64,000 bases of DNA from Gimesia maris (lineage in GTDB: Bacteria; Planctomycetota; Planctomycetia; Planctomycetales; Planctomycetaceae), in the NCBI RefSeq assembly GCF_008298035.1, contig NZ_CP042910.1:7192001-7256000 (forward strand), read 5' to 3'. The notes beneath the pieces were generated by a model. That model was given only the letters and a program-made list of their open reading frames with translations. It searched no databases and was not told the origin of the DNA. A program made the position numbers and the translations under genes. Shown one piece after another: positions 36,250 to 46,839 of this stretch. Each line of letters begins with the position of its first letter. The stretch's first letter is position 1.

Positions 36250-36843
36250 TTACGCAATCCGCGCGTCATCTACGGGGATCAGTTTCGGAATCGGGATCTG
36301 CAGACCCACGACGCCGCCATGTTTTTTCTGCAGTGTGGAGAACCGGCATTTGAGAAACGCATACAGCTCGGGTGGCGGGTTCAGTTTCAGATACTGCTTC
36401 ACCAGCACTGCCATGTGGGCGTCGTATTCTTTCTGGCTGTGAGAGTGCACGTGGTAGTGGCCTTCCAGGCGGCGGATGTCGCCGTCGAAGGCCGGGCTGA
36501 TGTGATACAGCTCGTGTACCACGGTGATCAGCTTTTCTTCCAGGGAATGATTCAGAAAGCGAGGCAGGTAAAATGTCAGAATGTATAACATTTCCTGCTG
36601 ATCCTGGTAGATCCGCTGCACCGTCCATTTACGGCCGTAGCGGGTGGTTTGCAGATCACCATTCTCGAAACGCAGTGGCGTGAGCTTGGCCTGCATGCCG
36701 TAAGGCACATTACGACGGGCCTGCGCAAAAGCGACCGCGATTCGATCCATGTCGACGTGATGAAACTCAGGTAATCGACGCGCTATGTCACGGCACAGAT
36801 GATACATGGCGTGACTGAAATTAAAGGGCTGCTTCGTTGACAT
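36250..36843 (-). CDS. Putative small zinc metalloprotein with HExxH motif
   Basis: A 197-residue soluble protein. The helix TVVHELYHISP carries H110, E111 and H114, the zinc and catalytic residues of gluzincin/metzincin-type peptidases. Further His occur at 129, 131 and 133 (GHYHVHSH). There is no signal peptide. Its size and motif recall SprT-like or phage-type putative metallopeptidases, but I cannot name the family. It is followed downstream by the esterase gene on the same strand, 177 bases away. Confidence 0.78.
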   Translation of the reverse strand: MSTKQPFNFSHAMYHLCRDIARRLPEFHHVDMDRIAVAFAQARRNVPYGMQAKLTPLRFENGDLQTTRYGRKWTVQRIYQDQQEMLYILTFYLPRFLNHSLEEKLITVVHELYHISPAFDGDIRRLEGHYHVHSHSQKEYDAHMAVLVKQYLKLNPPPELYAFLKCRFSTLQKKHGGVVGLQIPIPKLIPVDDARIA

Positions 36844-36901
36844 GCTGCGCCAGAATCCTTTCCGCTACAACGATACCACTATGCTGGAGTGCACGCGTCT
36901 G

Positions 36902-36974
36902 ACCATAGCATCTCACAATCTTTTGTACTCGATCCAATTGACTCTGGAGACACTACAGTAAAACTGGACACAGT
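36902..36974. repeat. Dispersed 73-bp repeat, copy B
   Basis: The counterpart of 14878-14950 (57 of 73 identical, no gaps). The internal inverted repeat is weaker in this copy. It lies between the metalloprotein gene and the terminator of the ribosomal cluster. Confidence 0.65.
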
Positions 36975-37023
36975 TCAGGTTCACGATTCATACGCGGGCA
37001 GCTGACCCGTCTGACCGATACGT

Positions 37024-37069
37024 AAAAAAAGCTAAGAGTATTTTCGATTATTTGAAATACTCTTAGCTT
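37024..37069 (-). terminator. Strong intrinsic terminator ending the ribosomal protein cluster
   Basis: A perfect 15-bp stem (37029-37043 with 37055-37069) with an 11-base loop, followed by a U7 tract on the minus strand (plus-strand A run 37024-37030). It lies 56 bases beyond the rplQ stop codon. Confidence 0.92.
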
Positions 37070-37124
37070 ATAAATATTAGCGAGAACCGGAAATTCCGCA
37101 TAGCCGAATTCGGCCCGCGAAGGT

Positions 37125-37838
37125 TTACGCTTCTTTTTCTTTGTCTTCTTCAGCCGCTTCAGCACTGGCTTCAGGAGCTTCATCAGCGGCAGCTGTTTCT
37201 TCTGCTTCCGTTTCAGCAGCAGGTTCTTCGCTGGCTGTTTCGTCGGCAGGAGCTTCTTCGGTAGCAGTTTCAGCTTCGCTATCGAGTGTTGTGCTGCGTT
37301 TAACAGGTTTCACGCGATCGCGTTCGCCAACGAATTCAATGATGGCCTGCTCGCCGGCATCACCCAGACGAACGGTTGCCAGACGTACGATGCGGGTGTA
37401 ACCGCCGGTACGTTCTTCAAAGCGTTCTGACAGTTCGTTGAACAGAATATCAACCGCTTCATTATCACGCAGGTCGGCAAAGGCCCGACGACGGTAAGTC
37501 AATGCGGGTGCCATGGCCTGGTTCCACTGGTTCCACTGTTCAGACTCACGCCAGGTCTTCCATTCACTGGAATTCTTCTCAGCATCAGTGGCGTACTGAG
37601 CTGCATTTTCCAGATGAGGTTGCGCCTTCTTGCCGAGTGTGATCAGCTTTTCCATGAAAGGTCGCAATTCTTTGGCTTTCTGTACGGTCGTAGTAATACG
37701 ACCAGAAACCTTAGGTGCGTTTTCTGCTTCCTCATCAATCCGGACGGTCTTAATGAGGCTCACCGCCATATTGCGGAACATAGCCTTACGGTGTGATGCA
37801 TTGCGGCCTAGTTTTCGGCCTCTCATTCGGTGTCGCAT
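37125..37838 (-). CDS. rplQ: Ribosomal protein bL17 with insertion and acidic tail
   Basis: bL17 is a large-subunit protein at the exit-tunnel side. The start [24 protein letters not shown] and the part [21 protein letters not shown] ... GGYTRI are clearly L17. Compared with the approximately 120-residue usual protein, this one has 237 residues. About 40 extra residues with several Trp lie at 72-112 ([16 protein letters not shown]), and a tail of about 60 residues at 178-237 consists mainly of Glu and Ala. The gene ends the alpha-operon remnant after rpoA. Confidence 0.96.
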   Translation of the reverse strand: MRHRMRGRKLGRNASHRKAMFRNMAVSLIKTVRIDEEAENAPKVSGRITTTVQKAKELRPFMEKLITLGKKAQPHLENAAQYATDAEKNSSEWKTWRESEQWNQWNQAMAPALTYRRRAFADLRDNEAVDILFNELSERFEERTGGYTRIVRLATVRLGDAGEQAIIEFVGERDRVKPVKRSTTLDSEAETATEEAPADETASEEPAAETEAEETAAADEAPEASAEAAEEDKEKEA

Positions 37839-37918
37839 GACTTAACTCTGAATTATTCTGATTGCTGAGAGTAAAAGACTCGTTGATTCTATTCTGGCAA
37901 CACGATAACCAATAGTGA

Positions 37919-38935
37919 TTAACGCGATTGTGAGGAAGAGCTGGGGATCTTCATTCCCAGACGCAGGCCAATCTGGTTCAGTCTTTCACGAACTTCAACC
38001 AGAGTGGTTTCCCCAAAGTTACGGACATGTAATAAATGATCTTCTGATTTTCCTACCAGGTCGCGGACGGTATTGATCCCTTCCGATTCCAGACAGTTGG
38101 TCGCACGTACGGACAGGTTCAGCTCGGCCAGGCTCTGGTTGAGTTTTTCTTCCAGTTCCAGGTCGATCGGAGCGTAACCGGTCGTATCCAGCATTCCCTT
38201 GAGACCACCTTCGGGCGGCATTTCCGGGCCGGGCTCGCGGTAGGTAATAAAGGGATTCAAGTGCTTACGGAGAATCTTGGAAGCTTCTACCAGAGCCATG
38301 TCAGGCTTGACAGTTCCGTTGGTCCAGATCTCCAGGATCAGCTTGTCGTAGTTGGTACGCTGACCAACACGGGTATCTTCGATTTTGTAACGCACACGCA
38401 CGACAGGTGAGAAAGTGGCATCCAGTGGAATTACGCCTACTTCTGAATCATGCTGGGCATGTTCCGAAGCAGGTGAATATCCGCGGCCGTTCTCGATGGT
38501 CAGTTCCATGTTAAGGGGAACATCATCGGTCATGGTGGCAATCACCAGGTCTTTGTTGATAACTTCAACCTGATCGTCAGTGATAACATCAGCGCCCGTC
38601 ACAACACCCCGCTCGTGCTTTTCAATACGCAGAGTCTTGGAGGTGGAGCTGGAGTTTTTGACGATCAGAGATTTCAGGTTCAGACAGATCTCAGTGATGT
38701 CTTCCACGACACCGGGGATCGTCGTGAATTCGTGCTGCACACCCTGAATTTTCACGCGGGTTACCGAGCTACCTTCCAGGCTGGAAAGCAGGATTCGTCG
38801 CAGACTGTTGGCAATGGTTGCACCGAATCCACGCTCGAATGGTTCGGCTACAAACATACCATAAGTTGATGTCATTGAGTCCCGATCAGGGATGACACGG
38901 CTTGGTAATTCCAGTCCTCGCCAACGGATTCGCAT
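37919..38935 (-). CDS. rpoA: RNA polymerase alpha subunit
   Basis: The 338-residue alpha subunit has an N-terminal assembly domain ([23 protein letters not shown] near 34-56) and a C-terminal domain that contacts DNA UP elements and activators (from about 255: [44 protein letters not shown]). The ATG at 38935 is chosen because GGAG lies 9 bases upstream; an in-frame start at 38950 lacks that. The gene directly follows rpsK, without the rpsD gene that lies between them in many bacteria. Confidence 0.98.
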   Translation of the reverse strand: MRIRWRGLELPSRVIPDRDSMTSTYGMFVAEPFERGFGATIANSLRRILLSSLEGSSVTRVKIQGVQHEFTTIPGVVEDITEICLNLKSLIVKNSSSTSKTLRIEKHERGVVTGADVITDDQVEVINKDLVIATMTDDVPLNMELTIENGRGYSPASEHAQHDSEVGVIPLDATFSPVVRVRYKIEDTRVGQRTNYDKLILEIWTNGTVKPDMALVEASKILRKHLNPFITYREPGPEMPPEGGLKGMLDTTGYAPIDLELEEKLNQSLAELNLSVRATNCLESEGINTVRDLVGKSEDHLLHVRNFGETTLVEVRERLNQIGLRLGMKIPSSSSQSR

Positions 38936-39056
38936 TGAAATAATCTCCAAAGAACACAGTCAATAGAACATGATGTCAGATCGATGTTCCAGTTATTTTA
39001 AATCCAAATTTGTTGCGGCTGCTAAAGCGGCTCGCGATGTTACCAGAAGTGCTGGT

Positions 39057-39437
39057 TCAGACACGTCGTTTTTTCGGGGGACGACAGCCATTGTGTGGCA
39101 GCGGGGTGATATCTTCGATCGCACGGATCGAGATGCCTGCTGTCTGCAAACCGGTGATGGCACTTTCGCGTCCGGAACCTGGTCCTTTAACACGAATTTC
39201 CATTTCTTTCACACCGAACTTGGATGCTTTTTCAGCACAGATTTCTGCGGCCCGCTGGGCTGCAAAAGGAGTGCTCTTGCGGCTGCCTTTGAAACCCGAA
39301 GTTCCAGCAGTCGCCCAGCAGAGCACATCACCATTCAGGTCGGTGATTGTGACTGTGGTGTTGTTAAACGTTGCTTTGATGTAAGCAACCGCTTTTGTGA
39401 TGTGACGTTTCACTTTTTTTCGTTTGACTTTAGCCAC
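39057..39437 (-). CDS. rpsK: Ribosomal protein uS11
   Basis: A 126-residue platform protein of the small subunit near the mRNA exit and Shine-Dalgarno helix. Recognisable parts are [32 protein letters not shown] and the C-terminal [18 protein letters not shown]. The length is normal. It lies between rpsM (154-base gap upstream) and rpoA (121-base gap downstream). Confidence 0.97.
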   Translation of the reverse strand: MAKVKRKKVKRHITKAVAYIKATFNNTTVTITDLNGDVLCWATAGTSGFKGSRKSTPFAAQRAAEICAEKASKFGVKEMEIRVKGPGSGRESAITGLQTAGISIRAIEDITPLPHNGCRPPKKRRV

Positions 39438-39591
39438 TCTGCTACTCCTGATGTTTCTGTCTGCTTAAACTCAGAAACTGAAACTCATGATTTGGGATGT
39501 TTTAATCTCAGGTCGCCGCAACTGACAACGACCTCGGTCTGATCTTATTCTTCGCTTGACACAGGCAACGGAACCCAGGGGATTCAACGGC

Positions 39592-39978
39592 CTAGTGACG
39601 GGCATCCTTAACACCCTTTTTACCGGCAACGGTCTTCTTACCACCTTTACGGGTACGGGCGTTGGTTTGTGTATTCTGTCCGCGAACCGGCAGGCCACGA
39701 CGATGACGTATGCCACGATAAGACTGGATATCTCGCAGTCGGGCAATATCCTGAGTCGTAGCTCGACGCAACTGACCTTCGACGGAATAGTCGGTATCCA
39801 GCATATTCACGATCCGGCTCAACTCATCGTCGGTCAGATCTTTGGCTTTCAACTGAGGATTGATGTTTAACTTGTGGCAGATATCTAGCGCGGTTACTTT
39901 TCCGATTCCATACAGGTAGGTCAGGGAAACATAAACAGGCTTTTCGTTCGGAATATCAACACCGAGAATACGTGGCAT
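39592..39978 (-). CDS. rpsM: Ribosomal protein uS13
   Basis: A 128-residue head protein of the small subunit that contacts the P-site tRNA and forms bridges to the large subunit. The helix-two-turn-helix start ([26 protein letters not shown]) and the C-terminal [19 protein letters not shown] are diagnostic. Its upstream neighbour is rpmJ, 63 bases away. Confidence 0.97.
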   Translation of the reverse strand: MPRILGVDIPNEKPVYVSLTYLYGIGKVTALDICHKLNINPQLKAKDLTDDELSRIVNMLDTDYSVEGQLRRATTQDIARLRDIQSYRGIRHRRGLPVRGQNTQTNARTRKGGKKTVAGKKGVKDARH

Positions 39979-40041
39979 TTTTAGTTCACTCCGCTGGATT
40001 TAAAAACTGAAGTCAAATCAATGAAACTGAATTCGAGACGA

Positions 40042-40158
40042 TTAACCCTGACGCTGTTTATGGCGCGGGTTGGAAGAGCAGATCACATAGACCCGCCCTT
40101 TTCGCCGAATGACTTTACAGTTTTCACAAATCCGCTTAACACTGGCTCGGACTTTCAT
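40042..40158 (-). CDS. rpmJ: Ribosomal protein bL36, zinc-binding form
   Basis: A 38-codon gene in the gap between secY and rpsM. The protein starts [20 protein letters not shown] and has C11, C14, C27 and H33, the zinc-binding set of the C+ form of bL36, ending in KQRQG. It lies in the normal order for an alpha operon, but infA, which usually precedes it, is absent. Confidence 0.95.
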   Translation of the reverse strand: MKVRASVKRICENCKVIRRKGRVYVICSSNPRHKQRQG

Positions 40159-40296
40159 CGTACTACGACTTCTCTATCTAACTTTGGTTCACGATATAAT
40201 CGAGCTCACTACTGGCGAAAATCAGGTTCCCGCTGAATGTAACTCGTGTAAATTTAATTAATTGCGCCCATAAAATGAGCAAACTCCGGCTTCATA

Positions 40297-40398
40297 TCAA
40301 ACCTGTACAATTTCCGAAGCGGAGCGAATCAGGAAATTATAAACGCCGCGAACGTGAATCGACAAGCGAAACGCACCTTTTTTGGTGAATTTCGCCAT
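40297..40398 (-). CDS. Possible 33-codon gene between secY and rpmJ
   Basis: An open frame encoding MAKFTKKGAFRLSIHVRGVY and 13 further residues begins 18 bases after the secY stop. GGGTGAG lies about 3-5 bases before its ATG, so the ribosome binding site is close. The peptide is basic with a hydrophobic middle. It sits where map, adk or infA are found in other bacteria but resembles none of them. Short ORFs arise by chance, so translation is unproven. Confidence 0.35.
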   Translation of the reverse strand: MAKFTKKGAFRLSIHVRGVYNFLIRSASEIVQV

Positions 40399-40416
40399 GA
40401 CTCACCCGTTTAATCT

Positions 40417-41781
<1,365 letters not shown>

Positions 41782-41910
41782 AAGTAGCGATCCTTTGTGT
41801 CATAATTCAGCAGGCATTGATTTAAAACTTTGCTGTGGATTTTAGCGAATCCGCAAGAAAAGGGGAATCGTATTCTTAACTGCTGAGATCAAGTCCTTGA
41901 ATGAAATTAC

Positions 41911-42363
41911 TTATGACAAAACGCGACTGACAGTTCCGCCAGCTGCCTGAATCTTAGATTCAGCAGACGCAGAAAACAGGTGAGCGGATACAGTGAACTT
42001 TTTGGTCAGGTCTCCGTTCCCCAGGATTTTCACCTGATCGAAACGACCTTTGGCCAGACCTTTTTCAGCCAGCACTTCTGGGGTAATTTCTGCCCCTGCT
42101 TCAAATGCCTGCTCTAAAGTAGCCACATTGACAACAGCGACTTTTTTCGCGAACTGCTTGTTATTGAAGCCCCGTTTTGCAACCCGCATTGCCAAGGGAG
42201 TCTGTCCCCCTTCAAAGCTGGTACGACGAGAGGAACCAGAGCGGCTTCCGTAACCGTTTTCACCACGGGTGGAAGTTTTACCGTGACCGGAACCAGGTCC
42301 ACGGCCAACACGCTTCTTTTTCTTATTCTTTTTTATTCCGCGATGGACGTCATCAATAATCAT
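41911..42363 (-). CDS. rplO: Ribosomal protein uL15
   Basis: A 150-residue large-subunit protein. The Gly/Arg-rich N-terminal extension (KKNKKKKRVGRGPGSGHGKTSTRG) and the C-terminal globular part (VKILGNGDLTKKFTVSAHLFSASAESKIQAAGG) are typical. The ATG shares one base with the stop of rpsE (TAATG), which indicates translational coupling. Confidence 0.97.
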   Translation of the reverse strand: MIIDDVHRGIKKNKKKKRVGRGPGSGHGKTSTRGENGYGSRSGSSRRTSFEGGQTPLAMRVAKRGFNNKQFAKKVAVVNVATLEQAFEAGAEITPEVLAEKGLAKGRFDQVKILGNGDLTKKFTVSAHLFSASAESKIQAAGGTVSRVLS

Positions 42364-42842
42364 TAGACTTCTACTCCTCTCAAACGTGCAATGTCTTCCC
42401 GGGTTCGCAGTTTTGAGAGTCCATCGATGGTCGCTTTCACGACATTGATTGGATTATTGGAACCACGACTCTTTGTATAAATATCAGTAATACCGGCAGC
42501 TTCGACCACGGCTCGAACTCCAGCTCCGGCAATAATACCAGTACCAGGACGGGCGGGTAACAGCAGCACACGGGCAGAACCAAAACGGCCAACCACTTCG
42601 TGGGGTACCGTATTTTCAATTATGTTTGTTTTAATCATACTGCGGTTGGCCTGCTTGACCGCTTTATCGACTGCCAGTGGTACTTCGATGGCTTTGCCAT
42701 ATCCCCAGCCCACACGACCTTCTTTATCGCCGACAACAACCAGAGCGGTGAAACTGAATCGACGTCCCCCCTTGACCACGCAGGCACAACGGCGGATTTG
42801 AATGACTGTTTCTGGTGTTTGCTTTGAACCATCTTTTGACAC
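42363..42842 (-). CDS. rpsE: Ribosomal protein uS5
   Basis: A 159-residue small-subunit protein involved in decoding accuracy and mRNA unwinding at the entry site. The double-stranded RNA binding fold is seen in [25 protein letters not shown], followed by [23 protein letters not shown] and [14 protein letters not shown]. The loop [10 protein letters not shown], where spectinomycin resistance changes occur in other species, looks ordinary. It overlaps rplO by one base. Confidence 0.97.
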   Translation of the reverse strand: MSKDGSKQTPETVIQIRRCACVVKGGRRFSFTALVVVGDKEGRVGWGYGKAIEVPLAVDKAVKQANRSMIKTNIIENTVPHEVVGRFGSARVLLLPARPGTGIIAGAGVRAVVEAAGITDIYTKSRGSNNPINVVKATIDGLSKLRTREDIARLRGVEV

Positions 42843-42878
42843 GGTATCTTCTCCAACCCGTATTGAGTGTTGTCTCTA

Positions 42879-43244
42879 TTAAAAATCCAGTCCGGCTTTG
42901 CGGGCAGAATCAGCCAGGGCAGCAACACGCCCGTGGTAACGGTAAGGGCCACGATCAAAGGCGACTTCTTTAATCCCCTTTTCCACAGCTCGTTCGCCAA
43001 TCAGCTTACCTACTTTTTCGGCAGCGGCAATGTTTCCGCCATTCTCAATCTCTCCAGCCAGACTTTTGTCTTTCGTGCTGGCGGAGACCAGGGTCACACC
43101 AGCTGTATCATCAATCAGCTGAGCATAGATATGGTTATTGCTTCGATATACAGATAACCGTAAACGACCCGTTTTACGAACCGTATTGCGAATGCGGAAC
43201 GAACGCCGTTGTTTCTGCTTTTTCAGTGTTTTTTCTAGTTTCAT
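42879..43244 (-). CDS. rplR: Ribosomal protein uL18
   Basis: The 121-residue 5S rRNA-binding protein of the central protuberance. Diagnostic parts are [33 protein letters not shown] and the C-terminal [28 protein letters not shown]. The position between rplF and rpsE is standard for spc operons. Confidence 0.97.
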   Translation of the reverse strand: MKLEKTLKKQKQRRSFRIRNTVRKTGRLRLSVYRSNNHIYAQLIDDTAGVTLVSASTKDKSLAGEIENGGNIAAAEKVGKLIGERAVEKGIKEVAFDRGPYRYHGRVAALADSARKAGLDF

Positions 43245-43326
43245 TTTACCGTCATCTTTTCAAAAACAGTATCGCCTGAATATCAGACCGCTGACTGACT
43301 GCTTAAACAGCCAGGTGAAGATTGTA

Positions 43327-43872
43327 CTAGTTAGCAAATGCCTTACCAGCTTTACGCCGTACATATTCACCTTCATAACGAATCCCCTTACCTTTGTAAG
43401 GTTCCGGAGGACGTACGCTACGAATATTTGCTGCAAACTGACCGACAGCATGCTTGTCTGCACTGGTCAGGACAATATTGGTGCTGCTTGGTAATTCGCA
43501 AATCACACCTGCTGGAACTTCCAGTACGATCGTGTTGGCAAACCCGACCTGCAGGCTTAACTTGCTGCCATTCAGAGAGGCCTGGTAACCAACACCCTGA
43601 ATTTCCAGTTTCCGTACAAACGGAGTTTCTACACCCTGAACCATATTGGCAATCAACGCCCGGGTCAGACCATGCAGAGCACGGCTCTGGCGGGAATCAT
43701 CAGGACGAATCACATTAATTTCATTCGTTTCCGAATCAAGTTCAACCGTCATTGATGGATGAAATGCAAAGGACAGATCACCATGTTTTCCCTTGACGGA
43801 AATCGAGGTGTCGTCAACTTTGACTTCCACTCCAGCAGCAACGGGAACTGGCTTTTTACCGATTCGAGACAT
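43327..43872 (-). CDS. rplF: Ribosomal protein uL6
   Basis: The 181-residue large-subunit protein near the factor-binding site has two duplicated domains. MSRIGKKPVPV at the start and the conserved EPYKGKGIRYEGEYVRRKAGK near the end identify it. It follows rpsH by 66 bases. Confidence 0.97.
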   Translation of the reverse strand: MSRIGKKPVPVAAGVEVKVDDTSISVKGKHGDLSFAFHPSMTVELDSETNEINVIRPDDSRQSRALHGLTRALIANMVQGVETPFVRKLEIQGVGYQASLNGSKLSLQVGFANTIVLEVPAGVICELPSSTNIVLTSADKHAVGQFAANIRSVRPPEPYKGKGIRYEGEYVRRKAGKAFAN

Positions 43873-43938
43873 AACTTCAAATTCCAGTTAAATTAAAGGC
43901 AGCAGAACAAGGTTCGCCCGCCTGGATAAACATCGATA

Positions 43939-44334
43939 CTACCAGATAGTGCAGAGTAATTCGCCGCCGACACCCTGTTGTTTTGCTTCACGATTGCTCA
44001 GAACACCCTTGCTGGTCGAAAGAATGCTGACTCCCAGTCCCTGCAGAACTTCCGGCATGGATCGCAGGTCCTGGTAATTACGACGACCAGGTTTACTTTC
44101 ACGGTAGATCTTCTGAATGACGCGTTCCCCGTTGGGACCGTATTTCAGATTCACCCGTAAAATGTTCTGCGGACTGTTTTCGATCACTTCAAAGTCCCAG
44201 ATGTAACCTTCCCGCTGCAAGGCACCGGCAATGGCAACCTTGATATTGGAAGCAGGAATATCAACAAAAGGCCGTTCAATCTGCAGTGCATTACGAATTC
44301 GTGTCAGCATATCTGCAATAGGGTCTGTCATCAT
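43939..44334 (-). CDS. rpsH: Ribosomal protein uS8
   Basis: The 131-residue primary 16S rRNA-binding protein. TDPIADMLTRIRNA at the start and SILSTSKGVLSNREAKQQGVGGELLCTIW at the end are diagnostic. The ATG at 44334 gives the usual length and has GAGGG about 10 bases upstream; an in-frame start at 44367 would add 11 residues. Only about 84 bases separate it from rplE, leaving no room for rpsN, which normally lies here. Confidence 0.96.
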   Translation of the reverse strand: MMTDPIADMLTRIRNALQIERPFVDIPASNIKVAIAGALQREGYIWDFEVIENSPQNILRVNLKYGPNGERVIQKIYRESKPGRRNYQDLRSMPEVLQGLGVSILSTSKGVLSNREAKQQGVGGELLCTIW

Positions 44335-44418
44335 TAGCTGGCTACCCTCACTATAATTCTCCGACAATCTACCATTCAGGTGATACTGTTATTATTTGTA
44401 TAGACAATTCAAAACGGG

Positions 44419-44964
44419 TTATTTACGGAACGGCATTCCCAGCTCTTTTAACAGAAGAAATCCTTCTTCATTGTTAGAAGCTGTGGTGACGATCGTAATA
44501 TTCATACCCTGTGTATTTTTTACGGAATCCGGATCAATTTCCAGAAAGACCAGTGATTCATTCAGGCCCAGGCTGTAGTTTCCTCTGCCATCGAAGGCTT
44601 TCGGGTTGATCCCGCGGAAGTCGCGTACACGAGGCAGAGCCAGTGAAATCAGGCGTTCCAGAAATTCATACATCCGGTTTCCACGCAGAGTCACCCGGCA
44701 ACCAATTTCCTGACCTTCACGCAGTTTGAAACCGGCGACAGACTGACGGGCACGTGTAATCTGAGATTTCTGACCAGCCAGTAATGTCATGTGATCTGCA
44801 GCTTCGGTCAGGCGTTTCCGATCCTGGTTGGCTGCACCGATCCCCATGCTGATTACCACCTTTTCAATCTGTGGCAGTGAATGCACATTGGTACGACCCA
44901 GTTGTTCTTTCAGGGCTGGTACAATCTCTTCACGATATTGTTTTAATAATGTTGGTATTGCCAT
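44419..44964 (-). CDS. rplE: Ribosomal protein uL5
   Basis: The 181-residue 5S rRNA-binding protein of the central protuberance that touches the P-site tRNA. It contains GQKSQITRARQSVAGFKLREGQEIGCRVTLRG and the RDFRGINPKAFDGRGNYSLGL segment typical of L5, and ends in FPFRK-like GMPFRK. It follows rplX by 64 bases. Confidence 0.97.
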   Translation of the reverse strand: MAIPTLLKQYREEIVPALKEQLGRTNVHSLPQIEKVVISMGIGAANQDRKRLTEAADHMTLLAGQKSQITRARQSVAGFKLREGQEIGCRVTLRGNRMYEFLERLISLALPRVRDFRGINPKAFDGRGNYSLGLNESLVFLEIDPDSVKNTQGMNITIVTTASNNEEGFLLLKELGMPFRK

Positions 44965-45028
44965 TGTTTTGCTTCAGACTGGCCGAACTCTCGGAACAAT
45001 CTTCCTTACTGAAAACTACAAAATCTGA

Positions 45029-45382
45029 TTATTGTTTCTGGTATTTTGCGTTCGCAGGGCTGATTGCCCCCAGCGATGCACTACACTTCTTACAGAATCG
45101 TTCCTTGCTGCCATCAGCTGTATAGCGATAACCAACTCGGGATGCTGAACTACAGGCTTCACAATAAAACTTCACGTTCGAAATATCGATCGGCATTTCC
45201 ACTTCAAGACGTCCCCCTTGAGGACTCTTGGGATGACCACGTTTCACGTGCTTGAAAACCCGATTCACATTTTCCACGGTCAGCTTTTTACCGCCGGCAA
45301 CTACCTGCAGTACTCGCCTGGGAGTATCGCCTGCATCTGCTCCGGTGATTACAATCACTGAATCGCCACGTCGTATCTTCAT
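45029..45382 (-). CDS. rplX: Ribosomal protein uL24 with C-terminal zinc-ribbon-like Cys pairs
   Basis: A 117-residue assembly initiator of the large subunit. The KOW motif (RRGDSVIVITGADAGDTPRRVLQV) and the HVKRGHPKSPQGG part are typical. After about residue 70 it has C74-x2-C77 and C97-x2-C100, a four-Cys arrangement found in some bacterial L24 proteins and absent from E. coli L24. Two bases separate it from rplN. Confidence 0.96.
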   Translation of the reverse strand: MKIRRGDSVIVITGADAGDTPRRVLQVVAGGKKLTVENVNRVFKHVKRGHPKSPQGGRLEVEMPIDISNVKFYCEACSSASRVGYRYTADGSKERFCKKCSASLGAISPANAKYQKQ

Positions 45383-45384
45383 TC

Positions 45385-45753
45385 TCAGACTACCTCGTTT
45401 GCCAGGCTAATAATTTTCATATATTTGCGTTCACGAAGCTCTCGAGCCACTGCGCCAAAAATACGTGTTCCCCGAGGATTGCCCTCGCCATCGATTAAAA
45501 CCATTGCATTCCGGTCGAACCGAACATAACTGCCATCATCGCGACGGCAGGGATACCTGGTCCGAACAATCACGCCACGTAATACCTGACCTTTTTTAAT
45601 GTTACTGCCAGCCAGAGTTTTCTGGATGCTGACGACAATGACGTCGCCTACTTCAGCAGTTCGTCGCCCGGTTCCGCCCAGCACTTTAATGCAGCGCGCA
45701 ACTTTGGCACCCGAATTATCACATACATCCAGATCGGTTTGCATCTGAATCAT
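45385..45753 (-). CDS. rplN: Ribosomal protein uL14
   Basis: A 122-residue protein at the subunit interface. [27 protein letters not shown] and the C-terminal [26 protein letters not shown] are diagnostic and of standard length. It sits between rpsQ and rplX as usual. Confidence 0.97.
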   Translation of the reverse strand: MIQMQTDLDVCDNSGAKVARCIKVLGGTGRRTAEVGDVIVVSIQKTLAGSNIKKGQVLRGVIVRTRYPCRRDDGSYVRFDRNAMVLIDGEGNPRGTRIFGAVARELRERKYMKIISLANEVV

Positions 45754-45851
45754 GGCTTTGCCTGTTCCTTATCAACCAAAAGATGAGGTCTACCTGATCT
45801 TTGTCTTTGTATTATTAAATGAACCCGAAATCTCAGAAGTGCTGGACGAAA

Positions 45852-46097
45852 TCAGTCCTGCTTCTTCTCGACAACCCGGATCAAATCCCAACGTTTTGTT
45901 TTTGAACGGGGGCGACTTTCGACAATTTCGACGGTGTCCCCTTCCTGTGCTTCATTTTTTTCATCATGCACATGGCAGACAGTCCGGCCACGAACGGTTT
46001 TACCGTAAATAGGATGACGGTATCGTCGCTGAATTTCGACTCGTAAAGTCTTGTCCATTTTCGAACTGGCTACGGTGCCTGTCAGTATTTTTCGCAT
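45852..46097 (-). CDS. rpsQ: Ribosomal protein uS17
   Basis: The 81-residue oligonucleotide-fold protein binds the 5' domain of 16S r[30 protein letters not shown] and [18 protein letters not shown] are diagnostic. It follows rpmC by 22 bases. Confidence 0.97.
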   Translation of the reverse strand: MRKILTGTVASSKMDKTLRVEIQRRYRHPIYGKTVRGRTVCHVHDEKNEAQEGDTVEIVESRPRSKTKRWDLIRVVEKKQD

Positions 46098-46119
46098 TTT
46101 CTTACCTTAACGAGCCTGC

Positions 46120-46329
46120 TTAAGCATTATTCTGCTGACTTAATTCACGTTCACGACGGATTGTCTGAATACGGGCAATCTCGCGTCGGAGCCGCTTAAT
46201 GTTACTAGGTGCATCAAGCCGCTCCGTTGCTGCCTGGAACCGCAACTGAAACAACTCTTTTTGTGTTTCCTGCAGAGCGAAAGACAATTGCTCGTCATTC
46301 ATCTCGCGTAATTCACTCGCTTTGGTCAT
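46120..46329 (-). CDS. rpmC: Ribosomal protein uL29
   Basis: The 69-residue two-helix protein near the exit tunnel. ASELREMNDEQLSFALQETQKELFQLRFQ and NIKRLRREIARIQTIRRER match the family. The gap to rplP is 90 bases. Confidence 0.97.
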   Translation of the reverse strand: MTKASELREMNDEQLSFALQETQKELFQLRFQAATERLDAPSNIKRLRREIARIQTIRRERELSQQNNA

Positions 46330-46419
46330 CAGTAAAACCCAATGATGTTTTTCGATCTGTCAGCATCAGGCTGACAGGACCGAAGTGATGTAAATGATAA
46401 TAACCAGTAATCAACCAGT

Positions 46420-46839
46420 TTAAATGGAAGGCCGACGTTGAATCAGCTTTACATTTACTGGCAACTTGTGTGCAACTCGCGCGAAACAGCGTTTAGCTGC
46501 TTCATGCGAAACGCCAGCCAGTTCGAACAACACAGTGCCCGGCTTAATGACGGCAACCCAGTGATCCGGTTCCCCTTTTCCCTTACCCATACGGGTTTCC
46601 AGAGGTCGGGATGTAACCGACTTCTGGGGGAAGATCCGGATGTAAAGTTTACCTTCACCTCGAACATATTGTGTCGCTGCAATTCGGCAGGCTTCAATGG
46701 TTTGTGCTGTTATGTGCCCAGGGTCCAGAGATTGTAAGCCCCATTCACCAAAGGCAACAGTGTTACCACGTGTCGCATTACCTTTTATGCGTCCTCTTTG
46801 GCTTTTGCGGTGCTTGACCCGCTTTGGCATCAGAGCCAT
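46420..46839 (-). CDS. rplP: Ribosomal protein uL16
   Basis: The 139-residue protein near the A site and the 5S rRNA. The start is followed by MPKRVKHRKSQRGRIKGNATRG, as in other L16, and GKPxxxWVAVIKPGTVLFEL-like sequence is seen later. The ATG at 46839 has GAGGAG 7 bases upstream; the alternative start at 46869 has none. With this start the gene overlaps the 3' end of rpsC by 62 bases in another frame. Even the later ATG at 46830 (MPKR) would overlap by 53. Confidence 0.95.
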   Translation of the reverse strand: MALMPKRVKHRKSQRGRIKGNATRGNTVAFGEWGLQSLDPGHITAQTIEACRIAATQYVRGEGKLYIRIFPQKSVTSRPLETRMGKGKGEPDHWVAVIKPGTVLFELAGVSHEAAKRCFARVAHKLPVNVKLIQRRPSI

